The notes: generated from the sequence alone by a model not told the origin. A stretch of DNA of 64,000 nucleotides from Silurus meridionalis (GCF_014805685.1 NC_060892.1:25011060-25075059), one strand, 5' to 3'; shown: positions 1 through 11,905, counted from the stretch's first letter. Numbers and translations are program-made.

Positions 1-417
1 AAGTAGCTCGTGTGAAATTTACTTGGTTATTTGAATGAGGTTGGCTTGGAATGGTGGTCAGACCAATGGATATACAAGTATCATCAGTTAGTGTCACTGT
101 GGGAAAATATGGGAGAAAATAGTTTGCAAAATGTGAGGATCAAAATTACCCCAAGCTGAGGGGATACATTTCAAGGGTCCTGCCTTTTTTCCCCAAATAC
201 ATTATGATTTTTTTGGCTGTCCCAGACAAAAATAATAGCAAATGGAATCAATCACGGTGATTTCTTTGGTCGGTGGTGCTATGCTTTACTGTAAGAGAGG
301 TTCAGAGGTTTCTGTCAAATCTCACAGTGTATTTGCTGCAACAACTTGTGTCTCTAGACCAGCCAATAAAAATGCAACTAAAATGACTATTGATTGATGT
401 AACATGGTGTGCTAAAA
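1..417. other. Unique AT-rich DNA, no gene seen
   Basis: I see no open frame with a recognisable product, no RNA gene and no repeat family that I know in this stretch. Confidence 0.5.
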
Positions 418-569
418 GGGAAGTGGCAGATCAGGTTCTGGATTACTGATCATATGGTCAGGGGTTCAAGCCCTAGTATCGCCAAATTGCCACTCTTGGG
501 CCCTTGATCAATGCTCTTAACCCTCTCTGCTTCAGGGGTTCTGTATCATGGCTGACCCTGTGCTCTGAA
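418..569 (+). mobile_element. tRNA-derived SINE remnant
   Basis: The order of parts is that of the SINEs found elsewhere in this window: a degraded head with a B-box-like 'ggttcaag', then 'gccactcttgggcccttgatcaa', then 'cttaaccctctctgcttcagg'. It ends with 'tatcatggctgaccctgtgctctga', a variant tail shared only with the copy near 49.6 kb. No intact polymerase III A box is left, so it is an old copy. Family name not assigned. Confidence 0.6.
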
Positions 570-3032
570 GAAACCAAGTGAGCTAGTGTATGATAGCAAG
601 ACTAACCCCAGCAAAGATGAACTCCAGCCAAGACTTAAACCCAGAGAAGATTAATCCCAACAAGACTAACAAACTTTCTACACAAGAGCACCATTCTAGG
701 CTCCCCCTCATCCGACTCCATTCCACGATTTGATTTTAATGGACGGGGGTTCCACTAATAGTGGGACAGCAAAGAGCCAGATTCTGCAAAGCCCTTCTGA
801 AATGGACAAATCCTGGTACAAACACAGCATACAAGTCCAGGTTCCACGTTCAAAACCAGGAAATCATTTGAAAAATCAATTTAAAAGAAGGACATTTTTA
901 TATTTTATGGAATTAACTGAACAAGGTCGAGTATAATGGCATAAGCTAGGTTCCCTTAAGCAAGACCCTTGCCTCACTTGTCAGTCCATTTGGATTAAAG
1001 CGATTAATAAAGCTTAATTAGAACCAGTTCAGAGCACCATAATGTACTATTAGTCAGGAGGTCAAGGTCATCATATTATTAGTTTCTTATTACTTATTTA
1101 TCCAAGGCAGTAGAATTCTATTTCCAGATCGAATGACCTTCGTGAAAACAGCGACATAATGCGCTATAAGGTGTAGCCCACTGCAAACCTTTTTACCCTA
1201 TTTATTTTTTTCATTACATGCAATCCCTTTTTCTGAAAACTGTTCCAGAATGTTCTGCAATTACGACATAGGGGGCGAGTTCTTCCCGCCTTCTTAAATG
1301 AAAGACGTTATACTTACCTAACGTGGATCTCGCCCAGAGCTTTGACACGCGTGACAGCAGTGTTTTAACATCCGAACACAAAAATTGTCCTCCTGCATGA
1401 TTTTTCTTACTTTTTTTTTAAGGCCGGCTGCTTGAAAAGAGAGAACCAGAATGTAATTTTAGCTTCAAATATATCTGTCATTGTTCTGCGAAGGTGCTTT
1501 TTTGTATCCACAGCTCAGTGATGCCACAGTATTTGGGCATCTCGCATGTCCTGCATGGATTGTCATTACAATTCCTGAGAGAAAAAAAAAAATAGCAGGT
1601 TGTGTATTTGTAGTATTTGTATAGTGTTGTAATGGTACACAAAATTCACGGTTCGGTACGTACCTCGGTTTTTAAGTCACGGTCCGATTCTATTTCCTTA
1701 GGGCGAATATATGCATAATGAAATTGCTTATTTTTTAAATTAATGCAATTTATTATTATTAATGTTTGTAAAAAAAACAACGGTTTACATTTTAACACAA
1801 TTTCAAATAAAATGCCTGCTTGGTAAAATAAAATGAAAGTGTAATATTTTGTCATATTTGATCAAAATAAAATAAATCAAATTAATTAAACTTTTTATTG
1901 TATTCATTAAATTGAGTAATTGATTGCATCGGCACAAACTAAATTGATTAAATCATATCAAATTAATTTTTGCAACAAATCAAACACATTTGTTAGACCC
2001 TACACAGTAAGTGTGTTACATTTAATACTAACATTTCTAAAGATATGTTCTACTTTTAATTTCAGCATAATTTAACAAATGTCTTCATTCCTTCCATCCG
2101 TTATTCATTTACTCTCTCGATATGCGGAACTGTCAGGATTTTTCACGGAATTCTTGAATCTTGACATAAAACGAATGCGATAACACCTAGTTTCTTTTTT
2201 CTTTCTTTCTTTTTGATACCCCTGGCATTGTTGTGTATGTTTTTAAGTTTTGGGCGGAGACTAAACAAACTTACGGTTAACCACTTGTGAAGGAGCTCAG
2301 ATTGGAACCATGTTCCGCACGTACATTCGGTACACATGCACTTTTCATTGCAAATACGTGTACCGTTACACCCCAGGTAAATAAAACCCCTAAAAAACCA
2401 TAAAGCTCCACATAGCTTTGAATTAGCAGCTAGTTATGCCTTAAGACTAATTATCTCAAGTATATTTAAAAGAATTCACTCAATGTAAAAGTGCTTATGT
2501 TTTTCTTTTTCTTTGTGTAATACCTGGATAAGCAAAAACTCAGTCCCTGACAGTTAAAGCTAAAAAAAAAAAACAACAAAAAAAACGCACAAAGTCACAG
2601 TTAATGGAGTTGATACACAGTATAACACCTGATTACCGCAAGGTGACAGCCGTTATGGCAGTTGTCAATAAAACCCGGGCCTGATGAATGAACACACCAC
2701 AGTCATTCACTCTTAAAGGACATTCCTAGTTAGCCGTAATTGAACACTTTGTTCACGTAGCCATATGTGCACGACTGGGGTGGATTAAATTGCCCTTGTG
2801 CGTGGGCTGCCATTGTGTAGGACGAATTCAGGTAAAGATGAAAAAAAACGGGCCCTTTTATCCTTTTATATGGGTTTTTTTTATAATGTCATGTTACAGA
2901 TTTATTGCGGTTTAATTACGGGGAGAGAAATCGTTTTTGGATGCCAGACTACTGGAGTGGAATACATGAGATATATGTAATATAATACATTATAATTGTT
3001 TGCTACAAATATTTTGATATTGAGATCCATTT
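570..3032. other. Unique AT-rich DNA, no gene seen
   Basis: Long AT-rich stretch with short poly(A) and poly(T) runs. Open frames of 60-70 codons occur on both strands but have low-complexity composition and no family motif. A ten-base match to the 5' end of U1 snRNA near 1310 does not continue and is rejected. Confidence 0.5.
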
Positions 3033-3205
3033 TCTGGACCTTTTGACCTAAGATACAAAGATCGAGTGTTCAAATTCCAGTCACACAATGTTGCGAATCC
3101 TGGGCCCCTATACAAGGCCCATACCTCTATAGCTGCTTATTTGTATGAATGAACAAAAAGGCGCTCTGGATAAAAGCATCTACAAAATGCCATAAATGTG
3201 AAATG
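3033..3205 (+). mobile_element. tRNA-derived SINE
   Basis: Shows the B-box-like 'gtgttcaaattcc', the middle 'cctgggcccctatacaaggcc' and the family tail 'gcgctctggataaaagcatctacaaaatgcc' followed by 'ataaatgtgaa'. The tail is the part shared with the copies near 40.0, 50.9, 51.4 and 61.4 kb. The head is degraded and lacks a clear A box. Confidence 0.7.
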
Positions 3206-3234
3206 ACATACTGGTGGGGAGGGATTGAGGAGGT

Positions 3235-3640
3235 CTAGGGTCCAGTCAGTGGTCCAGTTTATCACAAAGGTTTTCAATGCGGTTGAGGGAGTCAGGTTTG
3301 GAAGTATGTGGAAGATCTTTAGTGGCCCGCTGTAGAGCTCTCGTCCTTATTGAACACCTTTACCAGGATTTGGACCATTGATTGGAAAGGACACCCCACT
3401 TTCTCCCACATCGGTGTCTGAACGCCCCTTGTGGCTGGATGAGCACGAATCTCTACAAAATCAAAAAGTCAGGAAAGCATATATCCGCTTTATGGTCAGG
3501 TGATCTTTTGTGCATTTTAGATACTGGATGATAGAAGATCTACAAGTAGAGTGGAGGATATTATAGCAGCAAATGGGGACTAAAGGTGGAATGAGATATA
3601 ATTCTTATGGCCAAGTGTCCACAAACTGCAGTGTGTCTAT
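3235..3640 (+). mobile_element. Tc1-A fragment with inverted junction
   Basis: Member of the abundant Tc1-derived family of this window, which carries the C-terminal end of a Tc1-like transposase. From about 3297 it reads on the plus strand: 'gtggaagatctttagtggcc', a decayed 'cttattgaacacctt' (the NPIEHLW region), 'cccttgtggctggatgagcac', 'gtggaggatattatagcagcaaatggggacta' and 'gtgtccacaaactg'. Bases 3235-3290 ('cacaaaggttttcaatgcggttgagg') match the same family in the opposite direction, so two pieces meet head to head. Frames are broken. Confidence 0.7.
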
Positions 3641-4208
3641 ATGTGGATTTAATCATTATGTATCACTTATATTGAGTGTTGTCTGAATTTCAAATAAGTC
3701 TAAACTACATGTATTTTTAAAGCCTCATTAAAAATGTTTTTTCGTCAGACTAGGTCAAGGACCGAACAGAAGGCCTGCCAAAGCTTCTGTTCCATTAATC
3801 CGAGGCTGTACACAACATGTTTTTACTGAAACATTAAAGTGCATAATGTACATCCCAGTGTTCTCGCCTGGCGTCAATTGAAAAACGTCGCCTCATCTGC
3901 TTCGCTTCTCGACCGGATTATAAAGCGATTACGGCGCTGCCGTGGCTCTCGGCTGTGACGCAAACAAACGAAGTAGATTACATTTGCTAATGCGTTTAGC
4001 GAGAAGTCAAGCTCGCGTTCCGTTTCGCAATTTGACACTCGACTCCGTTTCAATCTCCGAGCGCCAGAGAGATTACAGTAACCTTCTAAAAGGAATTAAT
4101 TACAATCATCCTCTCGAAGGAAGAAAAAAAATAGTCATGATTAAAGATAGTGGTTTTGGATTGAGGTTTCCAGTCTCCTCTTCATGTCCTTAATGGAAAC
4201 ATGTACCC
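3641..4208. other. Unique DNA, GC-richer centre
   Basis: No gene recognised. Bases 3840-4120 are GC-richer than the flanks and hold 'gcgccagagagattacagtaacc' and a TTAATTA core. The 83-codon frame starting at 3942 has no known motif. It could be a conserved non-coding element, but that cannot be tested by eye. Confidence 0.3.
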
Positions 4209-4583
4209 TATATAGATAAAAGTATTGGGACACATGTATTTTTGCCAAACGTTTACGACAAAGTTGAAGGTACCGCACTGTATTTGACATCTTTGGATGC
4301 GGTGACATTTAATTTGTATTCCCTTTTAATTCACTAGAACCCTGTTCCAGCATGACATTGCACCTATACACAAAGCCAGCTCTATGACGATATGGGTTGG
4401 AATGGAAGATCTTAGCTCCACCCTTTTAAACACCTTTGGGATGAATCGGAATGCACACTTTAAAATCTATTGCAACACCTTCCCGGAAGAGTGGAGGTTA
4501 TAATACCGACAAATGGGAAGTAATTGTAGAATGAATTGTTCCAAAAAGCACATACCAATCGTATGGTCAGGTGTCCACAAACG
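4209..4583 (+). mobile_element. Tc1-A element, near full-length non-autonomous copy
   Basis: Begins with the family terminus 'tatagataaaagtattggga' and ends with 'cgtatggtcaggtgtccac', both shared with the 62.15-kb copy. Between them are 'ccctgttccagcatgacattgcacc', 'gaagatcttagctccacc' and 'cacctttgggatgaatcggaa', the last being the decayed HLWDE region of a Tc1 transposase. About 375 bp; no intact frame. Confidence 0.8.
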
Positions 4584-6464
4584 GCTGTTAATATAAATAC
4601 AATTTTTGTATGTAATGGTTATACCACAGTATATATTGTGACTTTATTCAGTATTCTTTTCCCAGGCCCAGTGTTCCCAGGACAGCACCAGGAATTGCTA
4701 ATAATAAAAAAATACATTTATTCACATGACCTTACATACAATATAAATGCAAAACAATTAACATTTTAAAATAATAAAACACTATTGAACTTATAAGACG
4801 TACGTATACAATGTCAAGGAAATTTTACCTGAAAAGATGCATTTTCAGACAAGATTTGAAAGACGGTGTCCGTGTCGCGAATATCGCGAGGAAGTCGATT
4901 TTAGAATTTAGAGTAGCTAAATGCTCGAGACCCCATAGATGAAGAACTAAGGAGGGCATCAATCTAAGAGTTTGGGAAGGAGTATATGTTCAAATTAGGC
5001 CAAATTAATAAATATAAGTTGCAAAGACCCCAAAACCCTCATTATGAACTATAGATAGGAACAAATACACTGGGGGGGTCAAATATATTTACATTTGCGG
5101 CATTTATGCTTTGAGACTCCATCAACGAACAAGTCTACACTGGTGCACTCGATTACAAATACCTAAACTCATATTGCGTATTAGGACTTGATGTCCTCTG
5201 GGAACCTAAAAGCAGATTTCAGGATGTATTCCTTTCCTCTTTATTAGTCTTTTGAATAAAGAAATATTCTTGTTATTCGATTTGTATCCTCTAATTCCAC
5301 TCTATCCAACAGAATCACGCAGTCAAATCCCGGTTTATCTCCTCTTATTGCTCGTGCCAGGATAAAAAAAAAAATCCTATCACATCCCCTTTAATAATCC
5401 TGTCAGTTGTCGGAAACACTTGTTCCCGATGACGACGTAATACTTCATTTAGCAGCTACACCTGTCTATTGTGGCGTACAAGCACGATTACGGCGCTATC
5501 AAGCAAAACTAAACATGTTGAAGGAACAGATGTGGACAGCACCTGCAAGAACAATACAGACCCATCAAAGCGCTGTATCCGCAGCCTTCAGAGGGACTCT
5601 AACGTTCTACTCGAATGTGTTCGATTTTGTTGCCATGAGAGTAACACAATCCAAAAGACCAGCATGGAGAGCGTTAAATAACCCAAAGTCGATCGTTGTG
5701 CGTTGTGAGCAGATGATCATCCATCCAGGTCTACCCTGCCCCCACATCCAGACTAAGATGAATGGGGCGGAATTAAGCTCCGTTCGACTCATTAAGGTTT
5801 CATTTACCTAGAGTGAAAATTGCCAAAATAATTCATGAAAAATGCAGTCGCCGGAATGCACGTGCCTCACTTATCAAACGACTTCCGTAAACTCACGGGA
5901 AACGTCGACGAACGAGGCATAATTGATCGACACCGTCGGAGGAGCTAATTAAAGGAGACCGAGAGCGGCATGTCATGATTATTGATGCCTGTTGACAGAT
6001 GTATATATTTAGTATAGTCTCATTAAACCAGTGTTCTGCAAAACTGATCTATGTGTTCCCTGAGGAATGATTTTTTATCTGTACCCACAGCTTCAGATAC
6101 ACCTGCAACCAGTCAGAAGGAAGTGTAAATACCTTGGTTGGTATCTGTAATACTATTAAACGTCAAAGATTGATGAGAGGTTCTTTAATTAAGTAAAGAT
6201 TCTTAGCGGAAAAGATGGGAGTAAAAGCGAAATCTCATTTACCGATCATTCGATCAAATGAGGGGACCACGACTAACCCTTGTATATATATTTTCATGGA
6301 TATATTGTTCTTCTCCATACCGATATAACAGTGAAATAACTTGCATGGTATTGTTCTAATCAATTTTATGCCCTCAAATTGGTTTGACCCATTGAGACAT
6401 GGTCTTCAGAAAACCTCTTAATGCTTTTGTGGTTTGTGGACAAAAACATTAGTCCACATTAAGT
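4584..6464. other. Unique DNA with a GC-richer block, no gene seen
   Basis: No repeat recognised. The block at about 5400-5990 is GC-richer and has a 134-codon open frame on the plus strand with no ATG start, no known domain and competing frames on both strands, so I do not call it a gene. Bases 5820-5990 contain several homeodomain-type ATTA cores ('gaggagctaattaaagg', 'tcatgattattgatgcc'), which would suit a conserved non-coding element. Confidence 0.35.
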
Positions 6465-6665
6465 TCAAGTTTATTTATTACTATAGCGCATTTCACAATG
6501 GGCATTGTCTTTACAGAACTTAAGAATTAAAGTGAATCATGTTTATTTATCCCGGATGAACAGCCACGGCCGACTGAGGCAAAGAAAAACTCCCTTATGA
6601 TGTTATGTAAAAGAAACCTTGAGAGGAACCAGACAAAAGCGGTATGGGTTCATTTGGGTGATATC
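6465..6665 (+). repeat. Dispersed teleost repeat (class not assigned)
   Basis: Carries 'ttcaagtttatttatt', 'gcgcatttcacaat', 'cattgtctttacagaactt', 'ggcaaagaaaaactccctt' and 'aaaccttgagaggaaccagac'. I recognise this as a phrase repeated widely in fish genomes. A shorter copy lies near 35.68 kb. Confidence 0.6.
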
Positions 6666-6892
6666 AAGGGTGTGATTATAAATCTTAAAAACAATACAAA
6701 ACACCGGAGGGTGATAACTACCATGAGTACCGGAGTGTGTGATTGAGTAATGTCCTTTCTGCAGTCTAATAGAGTCAGTTGACGTTGTGGAACCAGGAGC
6801 TACTAGCTAACTTATAAAATAGCTCAACATGTCAGATCATCATAGATCCAACAACAGCTCCTCCATGCCAGAGCCTTTAAATATTAGACATT

Positions 6893-7903
6893 AGTCTTGT
6901 AGGCTCTTGTAAGTTGTAAGGTGGCTCCCCCAATGAATGGACTTGTTTCCCAGGACATCCCACAGACGCTTTGTTCGGATTGGTATCTGCGGTGTTTGGA
7001 GGCCGAGGGGAAAGTGGTTAAGATGTTGGACTTCTGATTGGAAGATCTTGAGTTTTAATCTCAAAACCACTAAGCTGTCATTGCTGGGGTCTTGAACAAA
7101 GCCCTGTTGTAACTTTCTCTAAATTAGGGTGTCTGTCAAATGTCATAAATGTAATCAGGTTCCTCAAACCATTCTTGAAGTTTGCAATGTTGATCTGCAA
7201 GAAGCATGATACTTGGACACTTCTTTTAGGGAATACCATAAAAGTTGGTCTGCAACAATGTTTAGGTAGGTGGAATGTGTCACGGTAACATCCACATCAA
7301 TGCCGCCACCTAAGGTTTGCCCAGAGTCTTGCACTTCCTCCAATGGCTTGCATGATGCATACTGATGCCATCCCCCCTGCAAGCACCTCACATGCCCAGC
7401 CACTTTCCTCTATTGCTCCATGGTCTAGTTTTGGTTCTTCTGTGTCCATTGTAGGAGCTTCCATTTAAGTACAAGGGGTCAGTATGGGCACCACTGAGTA
7501 TGGGCACTGACCATATGCTGCAATCTATGATGTGTTTTGTGTGGACACTTTAATATCATATCCAACATCCACTTGTAAGCAATTTGTGCCTCAGTAGCTC
7601 TTCTGCGATATCATACCTGGCAGAGTAGCCATTGCTCCCCATTCGAATTAATGATCCTTGGGTAGCTCTTTGTCGGTGAAGAACTTTTGGTAGGGAATAA
7701 ATTCCACATACCAGGAAGACTTTACAAGACCTGGCATCTTTAAAATGTTTTGTCTTAGGTGTGGGGCAGAGCAATCTTAGACTTTTCCAGTTTTGCTACT
7801 TACTAGGAAAGGGTTAACTTTCACAACTGGTTATTCAATTGCTGCCTCCTATATTCTATCCCTTGATAGGTTCCAATGAAGCAAAGTAATCAATGTTTAC
7901 ATG
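6893..7903 (-). mobile_element. Tc1-like transposon remnant, almost full length
   Basis: Read on the minus strand this follows the layout of a well-known fish Tc1-like element. The 5' part includes 'caattgaataaccagttgtgaa' reversed at 7830; then a broken transposase with 'LQW', 'MEQ', 'VTVTHSTYLNIVADQL' (about 7250-7300) and 'QEWFEE'-like 'caagaatggtttgaggaac' at 7165; then, beyond the inserted SINE, the reversed 'aagtccattcattgggggagcc' near 6925. The frame is disrupted by stops and frameshifts, so it encodes no active enzyme. A SINE splits it at about 7011-7153, and a (TA)n tract follows its right end. Confidence 0.8.
7011..7153 (+). mobile_element. SINE nested in the Tc1-like element
   Basis: Has the family head 'gtggttaagatgttggac', B-box-like 'ttgagttttaatctc', 'cattgctggggtcttgaacaaagcc' and the end 'ctgtcaaatgtcataaatgtaa'. 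It interrupts the Tc1-like element between 'tttggaggccgagg' and 'tcaggttcctcaaacc', which are adjacent in intact copies of that element, so the SINE arrived later. Confidence 0.75.
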
Positions 7904-7916
7904 TTATAGCTGCTTG

Positions 7917-7921
<5 letters not shown>

Positions 7922-7993
<72 letters not shown>
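7922..7993. repeat. (TA)n microsatellite
   Basis: Uninterrupted TA dinucleotides, about 36 units. Tc1-type elements insert at TA, so its place right beside the Tc1-like remnant may not be chance. The Ile-Tyr open frames across it are artefacts. Confidence 0.97.
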
Positions 7994-8000
<7 letters not shown>

Positions 8001-9934
8001 TACATCCAATGATGTGTTGAACAGACTGAGCAAACAAAAAATATGATAGTGTAACAAATAGCTGAAAGCTCTCCAGATAAGAGTGCTCCAAAGGGGGCCA
8101 GAACAAGGAGGGAAGGCACATTCATTAACCACATCCCACCATTCCGAACAGTCCCCGAGGGCAGCCTAAAGAGTGATGTCTCTGTTTTTAGATCCTTGAC
8201 CTGCTTCTGAGGAAATAGAGCTATAATCTGCCAGGAGAGAGCTTTGACTATCCTTAGATTAATTGGATTCTCTTAAATAAACCCAGCAAGGTCAATTTAA
8301 TCATTCGGTGTAATTACCAAACTGTTGTGTATTAAAATAGATGGGCTGTTGAAGGGAAAAGAAAAAAAAAATAGTACAGTCTGAGTTCACTGTGTGTGTG
8401 TAAGGCAATAGATTCTATTGTGTATTCTTGATGGTAATCAGATGAGCTGTTTGCTACTGTAATTACATCGCTAGTCCAAATCATTTGAAATCATTTTCAT
8501 CCCCCTATGCATCAGTAGATATTTTTTCAAAGGTAGTTAAACAGATATCTTTCAATATATGTGGATATATTTTGACTTTTCTTGTGTTTAAAGACAAAAT
8601 ACAGCACACACGAAGTACCCGTGCTGGTCTGATTAGCAAGTAGAGACATTTTTTTATTTTCCTGAGAGAAAAACAAACCTGACAAGGACCTCATTCAACT
8701 CAAGAGTCTTCAGTCGCCTAGAAAAGAGTACGAGAACAAAGAGTGTGCGTCCACTTCAGCAGAAGGCCTACTTCATCATCGGCACAGGCTGATACATCCA
8801 AGGCTGAGCAAAGGTTTGTCCTTCTCCTGACTAGAAAGAACCTTGTGCTGTTCCCCTTTTTCTTCACTTCCTCTCCACTTCCCTTCACTCCCTCCCTCCC
8901 TCCCTCTCTACTGTCTATTGGAGCTTTTAATCCTGAACACTTGCCCCTTGTCATGCAGGCGGCGCCGCTGTTGATAAGCAGCGTCCTTCACTGTCACCCA
9001 TAATGTCCACACAAGCGGCCCATCTCATATGGGCCAGATCCTCCAGATTTACGGTCGCCAAGTGGGTTTAGGTGAGCACTTTTCCTTGTTGATGATGTCT
9101 ACGTGCCGATACACAGACCCAAAGCCGAGATGAGATGCAGACATCAATAAAATCCATGACGATCGGCAGTTCTAGGAGGCCGGAGATGATTTATTTACTT
9201 TTTTTTTTCCCTTGAGATGGACTAAATCATGGTGAATTGCTTAGCCCTGGATTTAAGAAACACTATTTAAGGGTGACCTTGAGCATTTTGGATATCTATT
9301 TGCGCTCATGACGCAGGCAGTACTATAAATTTGGCGAGTTCTTAAAGCTGTAAGGGAGATGAGCTTTTCTCGGGTATGAAGAAAAAAAAATAAACAAGTA
9401 AAAGGAACGGGAGGAGAGATGATAAGTGCAGCAATCGGTCTTGGTGTTGGAATCAATGCGAATTAAATATAACAACATCTGGGAGAAATCCAATTTTCCT
9501 CTATTGTGTGCTTTGGGTTTAGTTTTGGAATGAAAACGCTGCTGGAGAAGACTAGATTGGTGTGCAACTAATTCAGGCCTAACTCATTCCTATGGATTTC
9601 TGCATGTTCAGCCTAAGGGACTAATCATAATGTTAGTTCCTCCTGACAGGTTTTTTTTTATTCCCCATAGCCTGGTCCTTTCTAACCGTCAAATATTGGT
9701 CTGAAAATTCATTCAACCAGGTTATTTATGGTTTTTACTGCCATTTCCACCAAATCCTTCTATGAAGTTTGGTCAATCACATTGACCAAAAAAGAGCTAA
9801 GGTTCAAGCGATATAGACAAAACAAAAGTTAACCGAACCTGATCATAACGTTCAGATGTACTTTCTAAACATTCCACTCCACATTTAGTAGCATTGTGCT
9901 CTTACCTTCATTCTTTATATGTTGATTTCAGAGT
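7994..9934. other. Unique DNA, short (CCCT)n, no gene seen
   Basis: Contains a short CTCC-rich tract at 8882-8910. Bases 8950-9180 are unusually GC-rich and free of repeats; a possible acceptor (cttgtcatgcag, 8959) and donor (tttaggtgagc, 9073) frame about 112 nt, but the only frame open across it ends in a stop at its 3' edge. I treat it as a possible conserved non-coding block, not an exon. Confidence 0.35.
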
Positions 9935-10125
9935 TTGGTTGTGGAATGTAATACTGATGTAGGCTTAGGAGGCCTGAAGTGCAGTAGTCAGAGTTTCAGT
10001 TTATCCCAAAGGTTTCTAATAGGGTTGAGGTCGAATCTCTACAGCAGGCCATTTAAGATCTCCCACTCTAAACCATGCAAAGCCATATCTTCATTGTGTG
10101 CAGGAACAGGATTGGGTCTCCTAGT
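9935..10125 (-). mobile_element. Tc1-A fragment
   Basis: Minus-strand copy: 'tcagtttatcccaaaggtttc' followed by 'tagggttgaggtcgaatctc', 'cagcaggccatttaagatctcccac' and 'gccatatcttcat' are the reversed DLNPIEHLWDEL coding part and its upstream flank. No open transposase frame. Confidence 0.75.
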
Positions 10126-10204
10126 TCAAATGAAGGAAAAATCAATGCTACCGTACACAAAGACTGTGTACAATTATATGCCCCCAGATTTGTGGTAACC
10201 GATT

Positions 10205-10330
10205 GGGAAAGAACGACATTATAAATAAAGACAGAGACGGAAACTGCAGTAAAATTTAATTGAAGTAACCGTACTTTTACTTGAGTAGAATATATTATTT
10301 CTCTTTCCACCTCTGATTGTGTATCATAAA
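10205..10330 (-). repeat. Dispersed repeat with 'tacttttacttgagta' motif
   Basis: Contains 'ccgtacttttacttgagtag' and ends in 'tttccacctctgatt', the reverse of the repeat at 59.39 kb ('agaggtggcaaaagtac', 'tacttaagtagaag'). The phrase is common in teleost genomes; class not assigned. Confidence 0.55.
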
Positions 10331-11805
10331 GCAAACCGAGTGCACAGTAGGCATTGGTAATTGAGCGCCAAAAATTCCCACTACCGGTTTCCTAGTTTTA
10401 ACCACAAGCTAGCACTAACAGGTTAGCCCCTCAGAGAGCTGGTCCTGCTAACCCCAATCTGCTTCAAATAGGAAAATATGTTAGCTGCTGCCTTCATACA
10501 GCCATGAGGGATGTTTTCTACACATCCGAATACACAACTAGCACCTTCGTATTTGTCTATTAAGCCTATATAGAATCAAACGTTCACACTAAATTGACAA
10601 TGTTCTAAACGTTTTCTTTTGCTACTAAATTGATAAATCTGTAAACGAATGTGTTAATAAAGTAATTTTGCTGTATACAACCAGTCAAAATGAACATTTG
10701 AAATGTAAACTTTGTGTCTCCGTTTACAGAGCATCAAATCAAAATGGTCGCTCACACAAGTGTAAAGTGTGCTTTTTCCGTTATTAAATGATTTTATGGT
10801 TCAATCTGTAGTGCTGACTGTAATCATTTTGAAGTTCACAGTAAAAACACAGTAGCTAGCTTGGACTAGCTTGGTGTTAGTGATTTTTAGTTCTAAATGT
10901 TGCCTGGATGTTTACCAGATTAAATAAAAATAGAAGCAATAGCCAAAAAAATTTTAAAGTGGCGTCATGAGCTACAAAAAAAAAATCCATAGTAAGCCTT
11001 GGGGTGGAAAAGTTTTTTTTTTCATTTTTTTTGTATAAAATGGACAATAAAATAATATTTTTATTGCAATTTATTCGTATAGTCTGATGATTAATCCAAG
11101 TTCTGATCCTTAAAGTCGTCTAGATCTTTTCTGGAATATCAACTTGCCTTTCTGATTGATTTAAATCGTCCGTTTTCATCTTTATATTGTATTGATGATC
11201 AGATGGATAGATGGACATACATGGATGTATAGATACAGTAGATGAGATAGGATCCATCTAGACATGGATAGATGACAGACATTCAGACAAGGATAGATGG
11301 ACCACTTTAACCGAGGGACAGTCTTCCACTTGCTTCTTTATGCAATTATCCAAACGGCTAATCATGTGACAGCAGTGCAGTGCATCACTTGCATGATTTC
11401 AGGGACTTTCAGCATGCAGAAGTTCTTCGGGCAGAAATGCTTCCTTGTTGAATGGGGTCATGAGCAGAACAGTTAGACCGGTTTGAAGGCAATGGGAAGT
11501 CAAAGACGCATTCTGTAAAGAAATGGTGAGCAGAAAAGCATCTCACAAATGCACAAGATGTCAAAGCTTGAGGCAGATGGGTTACAACAGCAGAAGACCA
11601 TGTCGGGTTTCACTCCTGTCAGCCAAGAACAGGAATCGGAGTACTGGGCAGAAGCTCAAAACTAGACAGCCTGGAACACAACCATATTATTTATTTATTT
11701 ATTTATTTTTTCCCCCAATACTTAGCTGTCAATTTTCACTGAATTTGACCCTCCATATGAAAAGAAAAACGAGCCAACAAATTGGTCCCATTTAAAAACA
11801 TTTAT
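10331..11805. other. Unique AT-rich DNA with a degenerate GATA/GATG tract
   Basis: No gene recognised. Bases 11195-11305 are a degenerate tetranucleotide tract ('gatggatagatggac' and variants), and a short (TTTA)n lies at 11690-11712. The rest is AT-rich without a known family. Confidence 0.5.
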
Positions 11806-11905
11806 TTGACATTTAGTCCCCATTTGCTGTTATAATACTCTCCACTCTTCTGAGATGATGTTCCACTATATTTTAGTGCTTGTGTGGATTTGATGGATCT
11901 TCCAT
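11806..11905 (-). mobile_element. Tc1-A fragment (transposase C-terminal end)
   Basis: 'tttagtccccatttgctgtt', 'ataatactctccactcttctg' and 'gatgttccactatattttagtg' are the reverse of the C-terminal 'LVESLPRRVEAVI-AAKGG' coding segment. Short and truncated on both sides. Confidence 0.7.

Noticed and set aside
1308..1325. 'atacttacct' resembling the 5' end of U1 snRNA
   Set aside because: The match stops after ten bases; none of the U1 stem-loops or the Sm site follows.
5407..5811. 134-codon open frame on the plus strand
   Set aside because: No ATG start, no recognisable domain, and open frames on other strands over the same GC-richer block. Length alone is weak evidence in a 64-kb window.
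8959..9073. Possible 112-nt exon between an AG and a GTGAGC
   Set aside because: Two frames have internal stops and the third ends with a stop at the donor edge. No protein family was recognised and no partner exons were seen.
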